NCBI GenBank assembly: GCA_028571685.1
Contig: CM053143.1
Coordinates: 154,002,329 to 154,066,328, forward strand
Direction of reading: 5' to 3'
Source of the DNA: Heterohyrax brucei
Taxonomy: Eukaryota; Chordata; Mammalia; Hyracoidea; Procaviidae
Length of the DNA: 64,000 bases
Both the position numbers and the translations under genes were made by a program. This document shows positions 10,973-21,355 of this stretch, piece by piece (position 1 is the first letter of the stretch; every line of letters begins with the position of its first letter). Under the pieces are notes generated by a model. That model was not told the origin of the DNA. It saw only the letters and a program-made list of their open reading frames with translations, and made no database searches.

Positions 10973-13479
10973 AACCTCTTCTAAATTTCTTCATCAATAT
11001 GCATATAATTTTTTAAAATCCCAATCTGGACATGAAAATTTAAGGGAACACAAGGTTAAAGTTTTTATTCCCCCCATATAAATGCACTAGAGCAAAGGGT
11101 GTATGTAAAAAGCGTAACTGACTTTTCATTATGGCATAACATGAGCATCTTAAGCAATGGAGAGTGTGCAGACGCATGATAACTCCCCGGGTGGGGATAG
11201 GAGTTTAGGGGCAGGGACCATGTCCTGGTCTAGGCTACTGATCTACCAGAAAACAGACTGAAACAGGAAAGAGCACACATATGCCACTTGGAATGTATGA
11301 CGCAAACCCCAGCCTTGAAACAAAGAACAGGAAACAGCTCTGCTGGCTGTGCTGGAGAGAAAGCACAGAGAAACATTTAGCCGGCCCTCCCTGACCCTAT
11401 ATTCATGAGCAGCTGGAGTTTTTTAAGACAACAACAAGGGGGTGGTGTTTGTTCTATGGATGTGAATAATAACACCAGTTTCATACAGAGGACCTGCCCT
11501 ATTTACAAATAGGAGCTGCCACATACAGTAAACATAAGTGAACATGTGATTTGATCACATTCAAGCAGCAGAGACCTTCATAATTAGCACAGGTCTCCCT
11601 CTTGAGATTTCTTTTGTCCCCTTCTCCCACATCCTTGTGGCTGTCTCTAGCTCTAAGCAAATTCGGAGTTGGGGTGATAGTTTTGATTGGGCTTAAAGCA
11701 TCATTAACAAAAAAATGAAGACAGAGTATGACTGTTAAAGGATTCAGATTACAATTGGGTTACCCCACGTAACTGAAAACTAGACCAATTCCAAATTCCA
11801 AGACAGACAGTGGGCCATCTAGAGGCACACTCCAAATTTTCACTGTTTTTTCAACTGCACAGTAACAGGCATGCACGTATACAGCGGCACATCTGTTCTC
11901 CACATATACACACCTATAGAAACTCACCTCAGGAGACTGTGATTCACATTTCATTTAGTTCACATTTCATTTAGTTCAAAATTGATATACACTTTACACA
12001 ACATAAGATCAACTTTTAAAAGATATTCGAAGAAGGCTCTTTTCCTGTGGATATTAAGATAATCTCTACACAGCTCCTTTCCCATTACTTCTTTTTATTT
12101 TGTTAGCTAGGACTGTTTAACTCAGATTTCTATCCTCAGAAGACTTGGGAATCTGTGTGGACACAATTACAGGAAAAAAAAAAAAAAAAAAGACATCACC
12201 ATGCCCATAGCAACCAAAAAACTGAATTCTGATTCAGAAACTTTGCAGTGGGAAAAAAAAAAAAAGCTTTTCCCAAAGCTATATTGCTGTTTTGTATTTG
12301 ACAGGGTCTCGAGATCTAAGCAGCTACTTTTCTTTGTTAATCCCACACTGTGGTTTTTATACTTGCATTCTCCATCATGCAAGCCAAGTGTTCCTAATAA
12401 TTTATCTTTATTGAGTTTACCAACATTATTTTTCTTTTCTACTAGCTCTGCAACAAACTCCCATGACTGCAAAAATTCAGAGATAGTTTCTCCAGGGAGC
12501 TTAACTTAATCAAACATCTTATTTCAGGATACTAATAGTCTAAGGTCAACTAATATACCTCTTGTCTCAAACCAGAAGAGACATCTGTAGACTCTTTCTT
12601 CAAAAACAGTATTAACTAAGAAAATTTTGGAGATATTAATGCTATCAGACTTATTTTCCCCCCAAAAGCAAGTCTCCCCTAGGATCAGAGAGATTAACAT
12701 CCAGATAGACTTCTGTTCAATGCTCCTTAAACTCATATATAAAACACTCAGAAAAGAACAGCACACAATTACTTTGCAGAAAAGTCTATAATAACCCTAT
12801 TCCTCACTTAACTTTCGCTTAATAATTAGACACTAAATCTAAATGAAGTCAGAGTATCACTTAATACTTCTCCTGAGATACCAAAAGAGCCTTGTGAAAA
12901 CACAGCCAATATATTTAAAGTGTCATGAGTGATCTTAATGGAAATAAAAATTAAACTAGTCTAGGAAAATCAGTGTAAAATGTTTATTTTAGCAAAATAC
13001 AGGCCGAGCAATTTCCGCTTAAACCGATTTATTAAAAATAAGTCTCATTAACCTAGTCTCTGTAGAATTACTGTATACTGCTGTACAAATTTAAGGCAGA
13101 AGTGTTCCCCCTATTATCTGCCAAAGAAATAGCGAAGACAATTGCAAGTATTAATCTGCCATCTCCAAGAAAGATCTCTGAAATGTTTTGTAGGTCTCTT
13201 GGGTTCTGGTCCAGGGATCAGGGCCCACACCCGGCTCAGGTCCCTAACGCTGCAGGCAGTGGCCCTACGGGCTCTCCTTCTCCAGCCACACTGCAATCCT
13301 TGCTCCAGACACTGCGGCAGGTTCCCTCCGTACCCCCGAGAGGGACTTTCCAAACCCAGCCAGCTCTTGCCCCCGAAGACCCAGATGCCCCGGCAGCGCC
13401 TGGACTCCACCATAGAGAACAGGATGCTGCTTTCAATCCCAATTGCCCAAGTTTCTTCCCAGAGGGCCCAAGAAGCTGC
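10973..13479. other. Repeat-poor sequence leading into the CpG island
   Basis: AT-rich to about 13.1 kb, then rising GC. It holds a 16-bp tandem duplication (11,945-11,976), an A-run (12,175-12,190) and no recognisable repeat or gene. If the minus-strand first exon at the island is real, this would be the start of intron 1. Confidence 0.4.
11945..11976. repeat. Perfect 16-bp tandem duplication
   Basis: 'cacatttcatttagtt' occurs twice head to tail without a mismatch, so the duplication is probably recent. Confidence 0.95.
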
Positions 13480-13525
13480 TCCAAGTTTGCTCCACTCGGC
13501 GAGTGGCCGCACACAGGTCCAGGAA

Positions 13526-13600
13526 TGGGGGTGGCGGGGGGCGCGGACGGAGGGCGGGGAGGGGGAGGGTACGGGCGCACGGGGGGGGGTGGTCAGGAGA
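13526..13600 (+). other. G-run tract, G-quadruplex-prone
   Basis: The plus strand carries many successive runs of three to nine G separated by short loops, including nine consecutive G at about 13,581. It lies at the left edge of the CpG island. This is sequence potential only. Confidence 0.7.
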
Positions 13601-14074
13601 GGGAGGAGCAGGAGCGCGCGGCCTCGGCGCTACCTTTCTCCAAACAGCGCTGCCACACGCGGCGAACACTGATTTCTGGAGCTTGGGAGGGTATCGCGGG
13701 CAGGCGAGCAGGCGGGAGGCGGCCAGGGGACCACACAGGTGAGCGCCCTCCCCAGGCAAAAGCCCCTCCTCGGGGCCGTGGCGGGCGCCACCACCCTGCC
13801 CTTCTCGCACCCCCAGATCCTCACGGTGACTCTCCCAATCCCACACTAGCAACCGCTGAACCCAAAGACCCCCTCCCTCTCGCCTCCCTCACAGCCTCCA
13901 CCCGGGTTGCCAAGAGCTGTTGCACTTTCCCAAGCCCACAGACGTCCCTACCCCCATGCTGCACCCCCCCCCAACTCATCTACTGCGTCCTCCCTGTTAA
14001 AAAAATTAAACGAGACTCGCCGAAGAGGAGGGCAGCAGTAAGGCGTGAGGAAAGGTGAGCGAGAGGAGACTTAC

Positions 14075-14330
14075 TTTGCGAGCCGTGGTGCTGAGCGCAG
14101 CAAATAAGAAATAAAGGCCCGGATTCGGGCTTCCTTGAACCCGGCGAATGCAGTAATGTCAGCGCTTTGGTCGGGCGGCGGCGGCGGCCGCAGGGGACAG
14201 GGACGAGGACAGGCGCGCGTGCGGCGGCCGATCGCTCTGCGTTCCGGCTCGGCCCTAGCTCCGCGAGGCTCCGCTCCTGGCTCCCCTCTGGCTCCTGGCA
14301 CCAACTCCGGGCAGTCACATGACGCCGGCG
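14075..14330 (-). other. Candidate non-coding or 5'UTR first exon (minus strand)
   Basis: On the minus strand the sequence ends '...cacggctcgcaaa' at 14,075, followed directly by 'gtaagtctcc', a strong donor site. The upstream limit is a guess placed at the E-box. No start codon with a recognisable signal lies in it: the open frame crossing it (14,757-14,071) stops one codon past the donor and is low-complexity. If real, this exon belongs to a gene running left, whose first intron would cover the repeat-poor region. I do not recognise the gene. Confidence 0.35.
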
Positions 14331-14364
14331 CCGCTCGCTCTGCGAGCCGCCCGGGGCTGGCCGG
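14135..14364 (+). other. Candidate plus-strand first exon (alternative)
   Basis: The plus strand has 'gctggccgg' followed by 'gtaagtagagg' at 14,365, another strong donor, so transcription to the right is also possible. The start shown is only the first ATG of a short open frame and is not supported as a coding start. It could be a divergent non-coding transcript or a chance site. Confidence 0.25.
14314..14323. promoter_or_regulatory. Palindromic E-box in the CpG island
   Basis: 'gtcacatgac' is a perfect 10-bp palindrome with a CACATG core flanked by GT/AC, the type of site bound by MITF/TFE and USF bHLH-zip factors. Its position between the two opposing donor sites suits a shared promoter. 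Binding is inferred from the motif only. Confidence 0.45.
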
Positions 14365-14756
14365 GTAAGTAGAGGCCGGGAGCCTGGGTGGGAGGGTCAG
14401 GGAGGGGAGAAGGGAGCCGCCGTGGCCGCCGGGGTTGGGCGGGTCCCCACCCACTTGGGTGGAGGCAGCCGCCGGAGGGGTCGGCCGAGTCACTCGCGCA
14501 AACACGCACCCCGCCCTGCGCCCTTCCCCCGCCACCCCCGCCTCCCGCGCCGCCTCCGCCCCGCCCCGCCCAGTCACCCGGGGACGGCCTGACAGACACT
14601 CATTATTCCCCGGAGCCGGGCACCGCCCCGCCGGCCGAACCTGTCCCGCGAGGAGCGGCGCGGTCGTGGGGCTGGGCGTGAGCGCCGCGGCCCCCGCCCC
14701 GGAGCCTGCGCCCGCCCCACCCCCTGACCTGGCTCGGCCGCCCCGCCCGGCGCGCA

Positions 14757-14778
14757 CGCCCGCCCGCCCGCCCGCCGC
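14757..14778. repeat. (CCCG)n simple repeat
   Basis: About five tandem 'cgcc' units within the CpG island. Confidence 0.9.
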
Positions 14779-15620
14779 GTCCCTGCCCCGAGCCCCCGCC
14801 CGCGCCCCCGCCCTGAGCGCGCGCCCCGCCCGCCTGGACCCGCCGCCGCGCCGCCGCCCGAGCCTAGGGGGAAGGAAGGGCGGCGCTGCCCGCTCCGGGC
14901 GTCAGAGGGCTGCAGCCCGCTGCGCCGCTTCCAAAACACGCAGCCAGCTCGCGGGCCAGCCGAGGCGGGGACCCGGCCGGCCAGGCCATCAATCAGCCGA
15001 CTCCGGCAGGAAGGGCGGCCCCGGGCGGGCGCGAGGGGAAGGGCTGGGCCCCACGGCCAGCGCGGCCTCTCCGGGGCCGAGTAAATACAACTCTCTGAAA
15101 GAGAAAAAAAACGGCACCGGCAGAAAGGGAGCGGGTGGAAGGGAACTGGTTCTCCCGAGAAAGAGCGGTAGGGGGCCCGGAAGCACAGGGGGGCATCTGG
15201 GTTGCCTGACAGCCAAAAGTGGTCCCAAGTTTCCAGCGTCATTCCCATCTTGTTGGAACCCTTTTCTTTCTGCCTTGGGGCGTGAGGTCCCTTTTGTCGC
15301 CAGTCCGGCGGAGGGACTGCCAGGGCGGAGTCCCCCGCCTCCCGGGGCTGGCTTGCTTTCATTGAGCGCCGGGACACCCCCGGTGCAAGCCTCTCGTGGG
15401 CTGGGCACGCCACTGGAGCGATGAGGCGGCCACCAGCAGCAGCGTTTGGTCGGCTAGGTCTGCCTGAAAACTTGGCAAACTTCGGTGCGGATATTCCCTT
15501 CCAGAGCGAGAACCAGGGGCCCGCGGAAGGGCTTGGCCGAACGACCTTTAATTTAATGTCGCTTCCCGGGGACCCAGCTCAGTGGCCTTTGCGGTGCTCG
15601 GAGCAGGGAGGCGGAAACGC

Positions 15621-16929
15621 TCTCTGACCTAGCAGGGCCCCTTGGAGGACTTTGCAGAGCTTGGTATTAGGATTTAGTGCCTTTTGATTTTCTTTTTAAA
15701 CAGTATAATAAAGAATGCAATAAAAAGAACAAAGGACAAATTGGTTCAATTGTTTAGTCCTGTGTAATGTTTAAAAATGCTCATGTTTCAATCTAGGGCC
15801 TGTAGTTGCTTCAAGATGTTTTAAAGGCTCCTAAGTTTACCATTCTCACTTAAGTGCTTCATCTAGGCATGATACTACTAAAACCTTAGTGTTACAGTAC
15901 ATTCCAAGCGCCATCATGTAAAATTAGTACAGGGTAACCTCAAGTAGTGAAATTGCATATGGTAAATAATGTTTATACATAAAAGACCACGTGGATGGCA
16001 GCCAAAACTAACTCTGGTTCATGTGCCATCATTTAAGGATTAAAATATAGAAGGGTCAGGAATTTTTTTTAAGTGCAAAAAAGAAGTCAGGTGAATCTCA
16101 GTTCATTGATCACTAACATTAAATGTCTGATTGAACACTTTAGATTTATATTAGCTGAAAAACCATGTTAGTGATGATTGATAAAATTGCTTTATAAAAT
16201 TTCAATACCTGGCTCATAGGAGGTGCTAAAAGTATGGGTTTCACTCAAGAGACCCAGTGATAAAAACCTGAAGTATATCAGCCATGTTTTTACATTGTTC
16301 ACATGGGTGTGGACCCCAAGGAGAAGAGTGAGATAGTTCTATCCTGGAAAACTATGATCCAAGATAAGTAAGGAATGAGTGGCTTAGATATGGGAGCTGG
16401 AAGAGAGAGGAGAAAAGCCTTAAAAATAGGTTAATTAATCAACACACTGTTTGCAGTGTCTTGTGGGGTGAAGCTTCAGATGCAGTTTGTATGAGAAAGA
16501 ACTCAGATACTGCCCAATAGCTCAGTGAAGGATATCACCATTGCTCCCGGTGCCCAAACCACAAATGCAAGGAAGTATCCTTCACTTCTGTCCTTAAACA
16601 GCTGCAGCTCTAAATGTATTGAATTCTAGAGCTCCACAGTCACTAACCACTCCACAATCACTACCCTGGTTTGGACATTTGCTGCAGTGTCTTGTTGGTC
16701 ATCTTGTGTGTAGCATGGGTGAAACGTGAGAAAGAAATTGGAGTGAGAACACAGTAGTGTCTTTTCTAAAAGGTAAACCTGAATATGGCAGTCTCTTCAA
16801 TGGCTTTGCTGAGGATATAGCCCAAGAGGTTACCAGCCCTGACGGCCTGGCCTTTGCCCAGTCTAACATTCCAGACTCCTCTTTCCCTGTTTTCCCTGCC
16901 CCTTTCCTTCTCCAGCAATGTTGAGCATC
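15621..16929. other. Unassigned sequence right of the CpG island
   Basis: AT-rich from about 15,660 onward. I recognise no repeat, no open frame of interest and no exon. Confidence 0.4.
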
Positions 16930-17330
16930 TTTCCTTTCCTCCAACTCAACTGTCCCTACCTCTGACCCTTTGCATGTGCTTATTTTTGTGGATGGAGTAG
17001 GCTCCCTGCTTTCTCCTCTAAGTCCTGACCTCCATTCTCATTTGCTTAGATTCTTTGCATTTAGGTTTTGACTTATATGACGGTACTCCAAAATAGATCT
17101 TCTCTCACCACCTCTAGATGAGTTGAGGTGCTTTGATAGGACCCAGGTTTCACCTCTGATAACCTTCTTTCTTTCGCTGATAACCTCATTCTTTCTTGTA
17201 AATTGGCTGCTTAGTTTTCTCTCTATGGCACTCAAATGTGAGATCCGGGAGCTTGTCTTTTTAGTAAAATTGTATCCCCAAAGCCCTGATGTTCAATGTA
17301 TCTTTGTAAAGTAAACAGATGTTCTCTGCA
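16930..17330 (+). repeat. L2 LINE 3' fragment
   Basis: Shows the L2 word order: 'tgaccctttgcatgtgctta', 'ctcctctaagtcctgacctc', and near the end 'agatccgggagcttgtcttt' and 'aaagccctgatgttcaatg'. Confidence 0.6.
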
Positions 17331-17402
17331 AATTTAAAAGAAGGGGAAGTCATTCTGTGCGGAAGAGCTAAGTTGTGACTTCGGGTCTGAAGCCAAATCA
17401 AA

Positions 17403-17559
17403 ATACGAAACCTGTTGCCATCAAGTTGTTTCTGACTCACAGTGACCCTCTGTGAAAGAGTGGAACAGCCCCACAGAATTTCCAAGGAGTGCCTGGTGGA
17501 TTTGAACTGCCAGTATTGATTAGCAACTGAACACTTAACCACTAAGCTACCAGAGGTCC
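17403..17559 (-). repeat. AfroSINE-like SINE, short form
   Basis: Minus orientation: 'gaaacctgttgccatcaag' at the tail side, 'tttccaaggagtgcctggtg' in the middle, and the tRNA-like head at 17,559. First SINE to the right of the CpG island. Confidence 0.9.
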
Positions 17560-17839
17560 AATGTTAATGAGACTTACTTCTAATAAGTCAGTTTAAATGG
17601 AAGTAGCTCGCTTTGCATTTCACAAAAATAAACATTTTACACCAAATTTTGTACTAGTACCATTTTTTTCCAGTGAAAGTGGCCATGAGTTGTACCTTGG
17701 CTAATCCAAAGGCTTTGGACTAGGGACAAGGAGGGAGGAGGCATTTCTTCCCTGAATGTTTTCTAACAGCCAAGTGAGACTGTTAAAGTGATGTCTAGGT
17801 TTTCTTTTTATTCTTGACACAGTGCCTGGCACATGTTAA

Positions 17840-18055
17840 AAAAACAACCAAACCAGTCACCATCAAGTCAATGCCAACTCATCACCACTTCATGTGTTTC
17901 AGAGTAAAACTACTCTGTATGTTTTTTTTTTGCCTGTGATCTTTGAGAAATAGAGCACCAGATCTTTCTTCCAAGGTACCACTAGGTTGACCCAAACCTC
18001 TAGCCCTGAAGTTAGTAGCTGAATACTTAACCATTTGTGCTAACCTGGGACTTCT
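17840..18055 (-). repeat. AfroSINE-like SINE, long form
   Basis: 'ccaaaccagtcaccatcaag' at the tail, the long-form module 'cctgtgatctttgagaaat' and 'ccagatctttcttccaagg', and a diverged head. A T-run sits inside. Confidence 0.85.
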
Positions 18056-18281
18056 AGTACGTCGTTAAAAGTTCAATAAATCCTGGATAAATGAAATATT
18101 TCAAGCTTGGTCCTGTGGTACAGTTTTCAGTCTTTTGTTTCTTGCTAACAGCAAAGTTTAGGTTTGACGTAGGATATGCTTAGGAAAGGGTATCCCTTTC
18201 TAGCTCTAGCGGGAGAATTGTTGCTCACAACTAGTTGTGGCATTCCCATTCTCTCTTGCTGCCAGTGACTAGTGGGAGAGT

Positions 18282-18492
18282 AAGGAGCCCTGGTGGCATG
18301 GTGGTTAGGCACTTGGCTGCTAACAACCATGCTGGCAGTTTGAACCCATGTAGGTGTTCCACAGCAGAGACACCTACCAATCTGCTCATATAAAGGTTAC
18401 ATACAGCCTAGAAAGTTGGGGCAGTTCTGTGTCACATGGGTCACTATGGGTTGAAAGTAAGTCAATTCAGTGGCACCTAACAACAAAAACAA
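18282..18492 (+). repeat. AfroSINE-like SINE, 'bathing' module variant with extended middle
   Basis: Head 'aaggagccctggtggcatgg', middle 'ccaatctgctcatataaagg' then 'ttacatacagcctagaaag', and tail 'tcagtggcacctaacaacaa'. The last words are the RTE terminal motif, which shows the shared SINE/LINE 3' end directly. Confidence 0.9.
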
Positions 18493-18737
18493 GCTGGGAG
18501 GTAGGCATGTGACCCAGTCTTAGCTAGTGGAACCTGAAAGGAACTTATGCTAGGGGGTGTACGGGAAATATTTCTCTCCCTAATGAAAGGTGGCCCTTAT
18601 AAGGAGAAGCTTCCAGACCTCTTTGGAAGTTGTTAGGTGAGGATATGATGCTTGAAGCTGTGGCAGTCTTGTTGTGACTTTGAGGGGAAAGCCAGGATAT
18701 CCCTGGAACCACTGAATTAACTGCCCCTGACTTATTG

Positions 18738-18896
18738 ATGGAGCTCTGGTGGTACAGTGGTTAAAAGCTTGGCTGCTAACCAAAAGGCTGGCAGTTTGAA
18801 TCTACTAGCCACTGCTTGAAAACCTTATCAGATAGGTCCACTCTGCCCAATAGGATGGCTGTGAGTTAGAACTGACTTGATGGCCATTGGGCTTTT
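18738..18896 (+). repeat. AfroSINE-like SINE
   Basis: 'ggagctctggtggtacagtg', 'ggctgctaaccaaaaggctg' and tail 'cttgatggccattgggcttt'. Roughly full length. Confidence 0.9.
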
Positions 18897-19039
18897 CTTG
18901 GACTTACTGTTCTGTGAGATAATTAAATGTCTGTTTAGTTGAATGTTCTGTATCTCAGAACTGTGATCACTGTATTGATACATGCCTATTCCAGAGTTCC
19001 CTGTCTTGTGAATGGCATCACCATCTGGGTAGACCAGTA

Positions 19040-19268
19040 GGTCTCAACTGGGAAAGGGGGTGGGGGACAGCTTTGCCACCCCCTCAAGGGTCATTTGATG
19101 ATGTCTGGAGACACTTTTGATTGTCATGACTCAGGATTGCTATTGGCATTGAGTGAGTAGAGGCCAGTGATGCTGTTAAACATCCTACAAAGACAGCTGC
19201 CCCTCCCAACAAGTAATTACCTGGGCCAGAATACCCAAAGGGCCAACATTTAGAAAGCCTGATATATG
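19040..19268 (+). repeat. MER5A-like hAT DNA element
   Basis: Recognisable by 'gtctcaactgggaaaggggg', 'gatgatgtctggagacactt', 'aaacatcctacaaagacag' and 'cccctcccaacaagtaatta', the ordered words of the pan-mammalian MER5A element. Non-coding and inactive. Confidence 0.8.
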
Positions 19269-19399
19269 TGCCATCAAGAACCAGGAAGTTATCCTTGGCA
19301 ACTCCTTCTTCCACACTCCCTCACAAGCAATCTCCCACTAAGTTCTATTGACTTTACCTCTTACATGACTCTTGAATCGGCCCATTTCTGTCCATCTCT

Positions 19400-19990
19400 A
19401 CCAACACAATAGACAGTCTAAGTTACCACCATTGTTCTCCTGGAATTAAGTTGCAGTAACTACTTAACTGGGCATTTGGCATCCACTTTGATGTCCCTCC
19501 AATCCAGTATCCACATTACAACCAGATGATCTTCCAAAACATAAGTGGAATGTATCACTGCCTGTCAGGAGACTTCCCAGTGTTCTTAGAATAAAGACAA
19601 AATTCATTCAGCTGCCATGTAGGGTCCTGCAAGCTCCACCCCACTCCTTCCTACACCTGCTTCACAGTGTCTTCTGGCAGCACACTCCCATGCTGTCTAT
19701 GCTGCAGCCTCACTGGGCTTCTTTCAGTCCCTTTTATTTAACATGGTCCGTTGCCCACGAGGCCTTTGCACATGCTAACCTCTCTACCTGGACTACTTTT
19801 CCTTCTACGTTTTCTTAGTTAATACTGTCATCCTTCAGATCACAACCTTTCCTTCCTGCATAAGTTGGATCACCCGTTTGAGATTCCCGTAGTATAGTCC
19901 ACCTCCCTCTCATAGCACTTATTGTCATGTCTTTCACCATACTGCCTATTTTTGTTCACCATTTTATCACCAGACTGATAGCACCTGTTT
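19400..19990 (+). repeat. L2 LINE 3' region
   Basis: Ordered L2 words: 'agggtcctgcaagctccacc', 'acgaggcctttgcacatgct', 'acctggactacttttccttc', 'tcatccttcagatcacaacc', 'catagcacttattgtcatgt'. No frame survives. Confidence 0.8.
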
Positions 19991-20023
19991 ACCTATGAAA
20001 CAGATTATTCTATTATCCACATT

Positions 20024-20220
20024 AAACCTGTTGACCGTCAGGTAGATTTGGACTTAGGCTGACCTTTGAGGACAGAGTAGAACTTCCCTGTATGGTTTCC
20101 AAGGCTATAATTTTATGGGAGCAGAACGTCACATCTTCCCTCTGTGGAGTGGCTCGTGGGTTGCAACTGCTGACCTTAGGGTTAGCAGCTGAGTGCTTAA
20201 CCGCTGAGTCACCAGGGCCT
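20024..20220 (-). repeat. AfroSINE-like SINE, long form
   Basis: Minus orientation, with 'ccaaggctataattttatgg' (long-form module) and 'gagtgcttaaccgctgagtc' at the head side. It interrupts L2-derived sequence. Confidence 0.85.
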
Positions 20221-20278
20221 GTTATTTCCCATATTGTAAGTGAGGAACTGAAGGTGGAGGAAAGTTAAATTTCCAAAT

Positions 20279-20430
20279 GGAAATCCTGGTGGTGTACTGG
20301 TTGTTAGGGCTGCCAACCAAAAGGTCGCAGTTCGTGTTCACTAGGTGCTCCTTGGAAACTCTGTGAGGCAGTTCTAATCTGTCCTATGGGGTCACTATGA
20401 GTTGGAATCAGCTCATTGGCAACGGGGTCA
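20279..20430 (+). repeat. AfroSINE-like SINE, short form
   Basis: 'ggaaatcctggtggtgtact', 'tccttggaaactctgtgagg' and tail 'gttggaatcagctcattggc'. Confidence 0.9.
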
Positions 20431-20440
20431 AGTCTAGCTT

Positions 20441-20510
20441 GCCAGCCAAGCCAAGTGCCGTCGAGTCGGATCCGACTCATGGCAACCCTGAGTGGTATTA
20501 ACAGGCTCTG
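20441..20510 (-). repeat. SINE/RTE tail fragment with perfect palindrome
   Basis: 'ccaagccaagtgccgtc' followed by 'gagtcggatccgactc', a perfect 16-bp palindrome at 20,463-20,478. It lies ten bases after a plus-strand SINE. Only the tail module is present. Confidence 0.75.
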
Positions 20511-20699
20511 AACTTAGACCTTCTGACCACAGTTGCAGAACTCTTTCTCTGTACTGTGTTTCCCCACCTGTGAATGTCTACCCTGCAGAAGGCCATGGTT
20601 AGAACTGTGGGCAGTGCCTGGTTTATGAAGGAGATTTGTTCTTATGGCTTTATGACAGTCTGTTTTTAAGTACAGGTTTTTTGTTAGTCGCAATCTGGG

Positions 20700-21039
20700 G
20701 CTGTGAGTGTCTTTTACCTTCCTGCTCCAGAAATTCTTGTATCAGTAGCTCCTTTTTCACCTTTTAGTTTTTAGCTCAAAGATATGTATTGAGGGTGAAC
20801 TTTTCTGACCATACTGTTGAAATACCACTTCTCCACTCACTTGTTTAAGTCGTTGTCCTTTCTTTCTTTTTCTTTGAATGTACCACTAGCTGAAATTATC
20901 TTTTTCATTTACTCCGTGTCTTTTTTTTTCCCTTTAAAAGATGAGCTTTGTGAGAACAGCAACTTTGTCTTACTCATTCTTTTGTCTCTCAGCCTCCTAG
21001 AACAGTGTCTGGCAAATCAAGTGTGCTCAGTAAGTACTT
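20700..21039 (+). repeat. L2 LINE 3' end
   Basis: 'agatgagctttgtgagaac', 'gcctcctagaacagtgtctg' and 'gtgctcagtaagtactta', the usual L2 terminus. It may be the continuation of the 19.4-kb L2 after the SINE insertions. Confidence 0.75.
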
Positions 21040-21210
21040 AGTCCCTGGGTGGAGCAAATGGCCAAGTGCTTGGTTTTCAGTTTGAACTCACCTCAAGGCA
21101 TTGGAAGAAAGGCCTGGTGATCTGCTTCCAAAATGTCACGGCCTTGAAAACCCTGTGGAGCAGTTCTGCTCTGGATACATGGGATCACCAATCAACTCAA
21201 CAGTAACTAG
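21040..21210 (+). repeat. AfroSINE-like SINE, 'gatctgcttcc' variant
   Basis: 'agtccctgggtggagcaaat', 'ggtgatctgcttccaaaat', 'ccttgaaaaccctgtggagc' and tail 'aatcaactcaacagtaact'. It belongs to a longer subtype with a duplicated middle. Confidence 0.8.
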
Positions 21211-21355
21211 TTTGAAGATTTTGGTTAATAAGTTTGTTGATGAGTCAATGACAACTAAGCCACCCCAAGACGGTAATGTGCACTGGGATTGATTTAGGGC
21301 CTGGAGGAGACAGACCAGCACAAACTTCCATTTCTTCTTTCTGAGCTTATGTCGT

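Larger units (their letters stand above)
13480..15620. promoter_or_regulatory. CpG island, probable promoter (possibly bidirectional)
   Basis: A sharp rise in GC and CpG content against AT-rich flanks. The densest part is roughly 13.5-15.1 kb, with GC boxes ('ccgccccgcccc' near 14,557), a (CCCG)n run and no clear TATA box. In mammals such an island normally marks the 5' end of a broadly expressed gene. It also separates a repeat-poor left side from a SINE-dense right side. Strong donor-type sites exist on both strands: minus at 14,074, plus at 13,739, 14,055 and 14,365. Direction and gene identity therefore cannot be settled by reading. Open frames of 279-329 residues across it have the Pro/Arg/Gly/Ala composition expected of random frames in GC-rich DNA. 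Confidence 0.85.

Noticed and set aside
10641-10997. 118-codon and 110-codon minus-strand frames with poly-Cys/Val and poly-Gly starts
   Set aside because: They are antisense to an RTE fragment and begin in a CA microsatellite. Artefact.
13102-14058. 318-codon plus-strand open frame ending at the CpG island
   Set aside because: Composition is Pro/Arg/Gly/Ala-rich and overlapping frames of similar length exist on both strands. No domain is recognisable. Its stop falls in a donor-like 'ggtgagc'. It is best explained by GC-rich sequence lacking stops.
14071-14757. 228-codon minus-strand frame as a protein
   Set aside because: It stops immediately after the donor site and is compositionally biased. 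Only the donor site was kept, as weak evidence for a first exon.
14435-15424. 329-codon plus frame and the opposing 279-codon minus frame (14,574-15,413)
   Set aside because: Both are low-complexity Pro/Ala/Arg frames over the same GC-rich DNA, with no conserved motif. They are not credible as two overlapping proteins.
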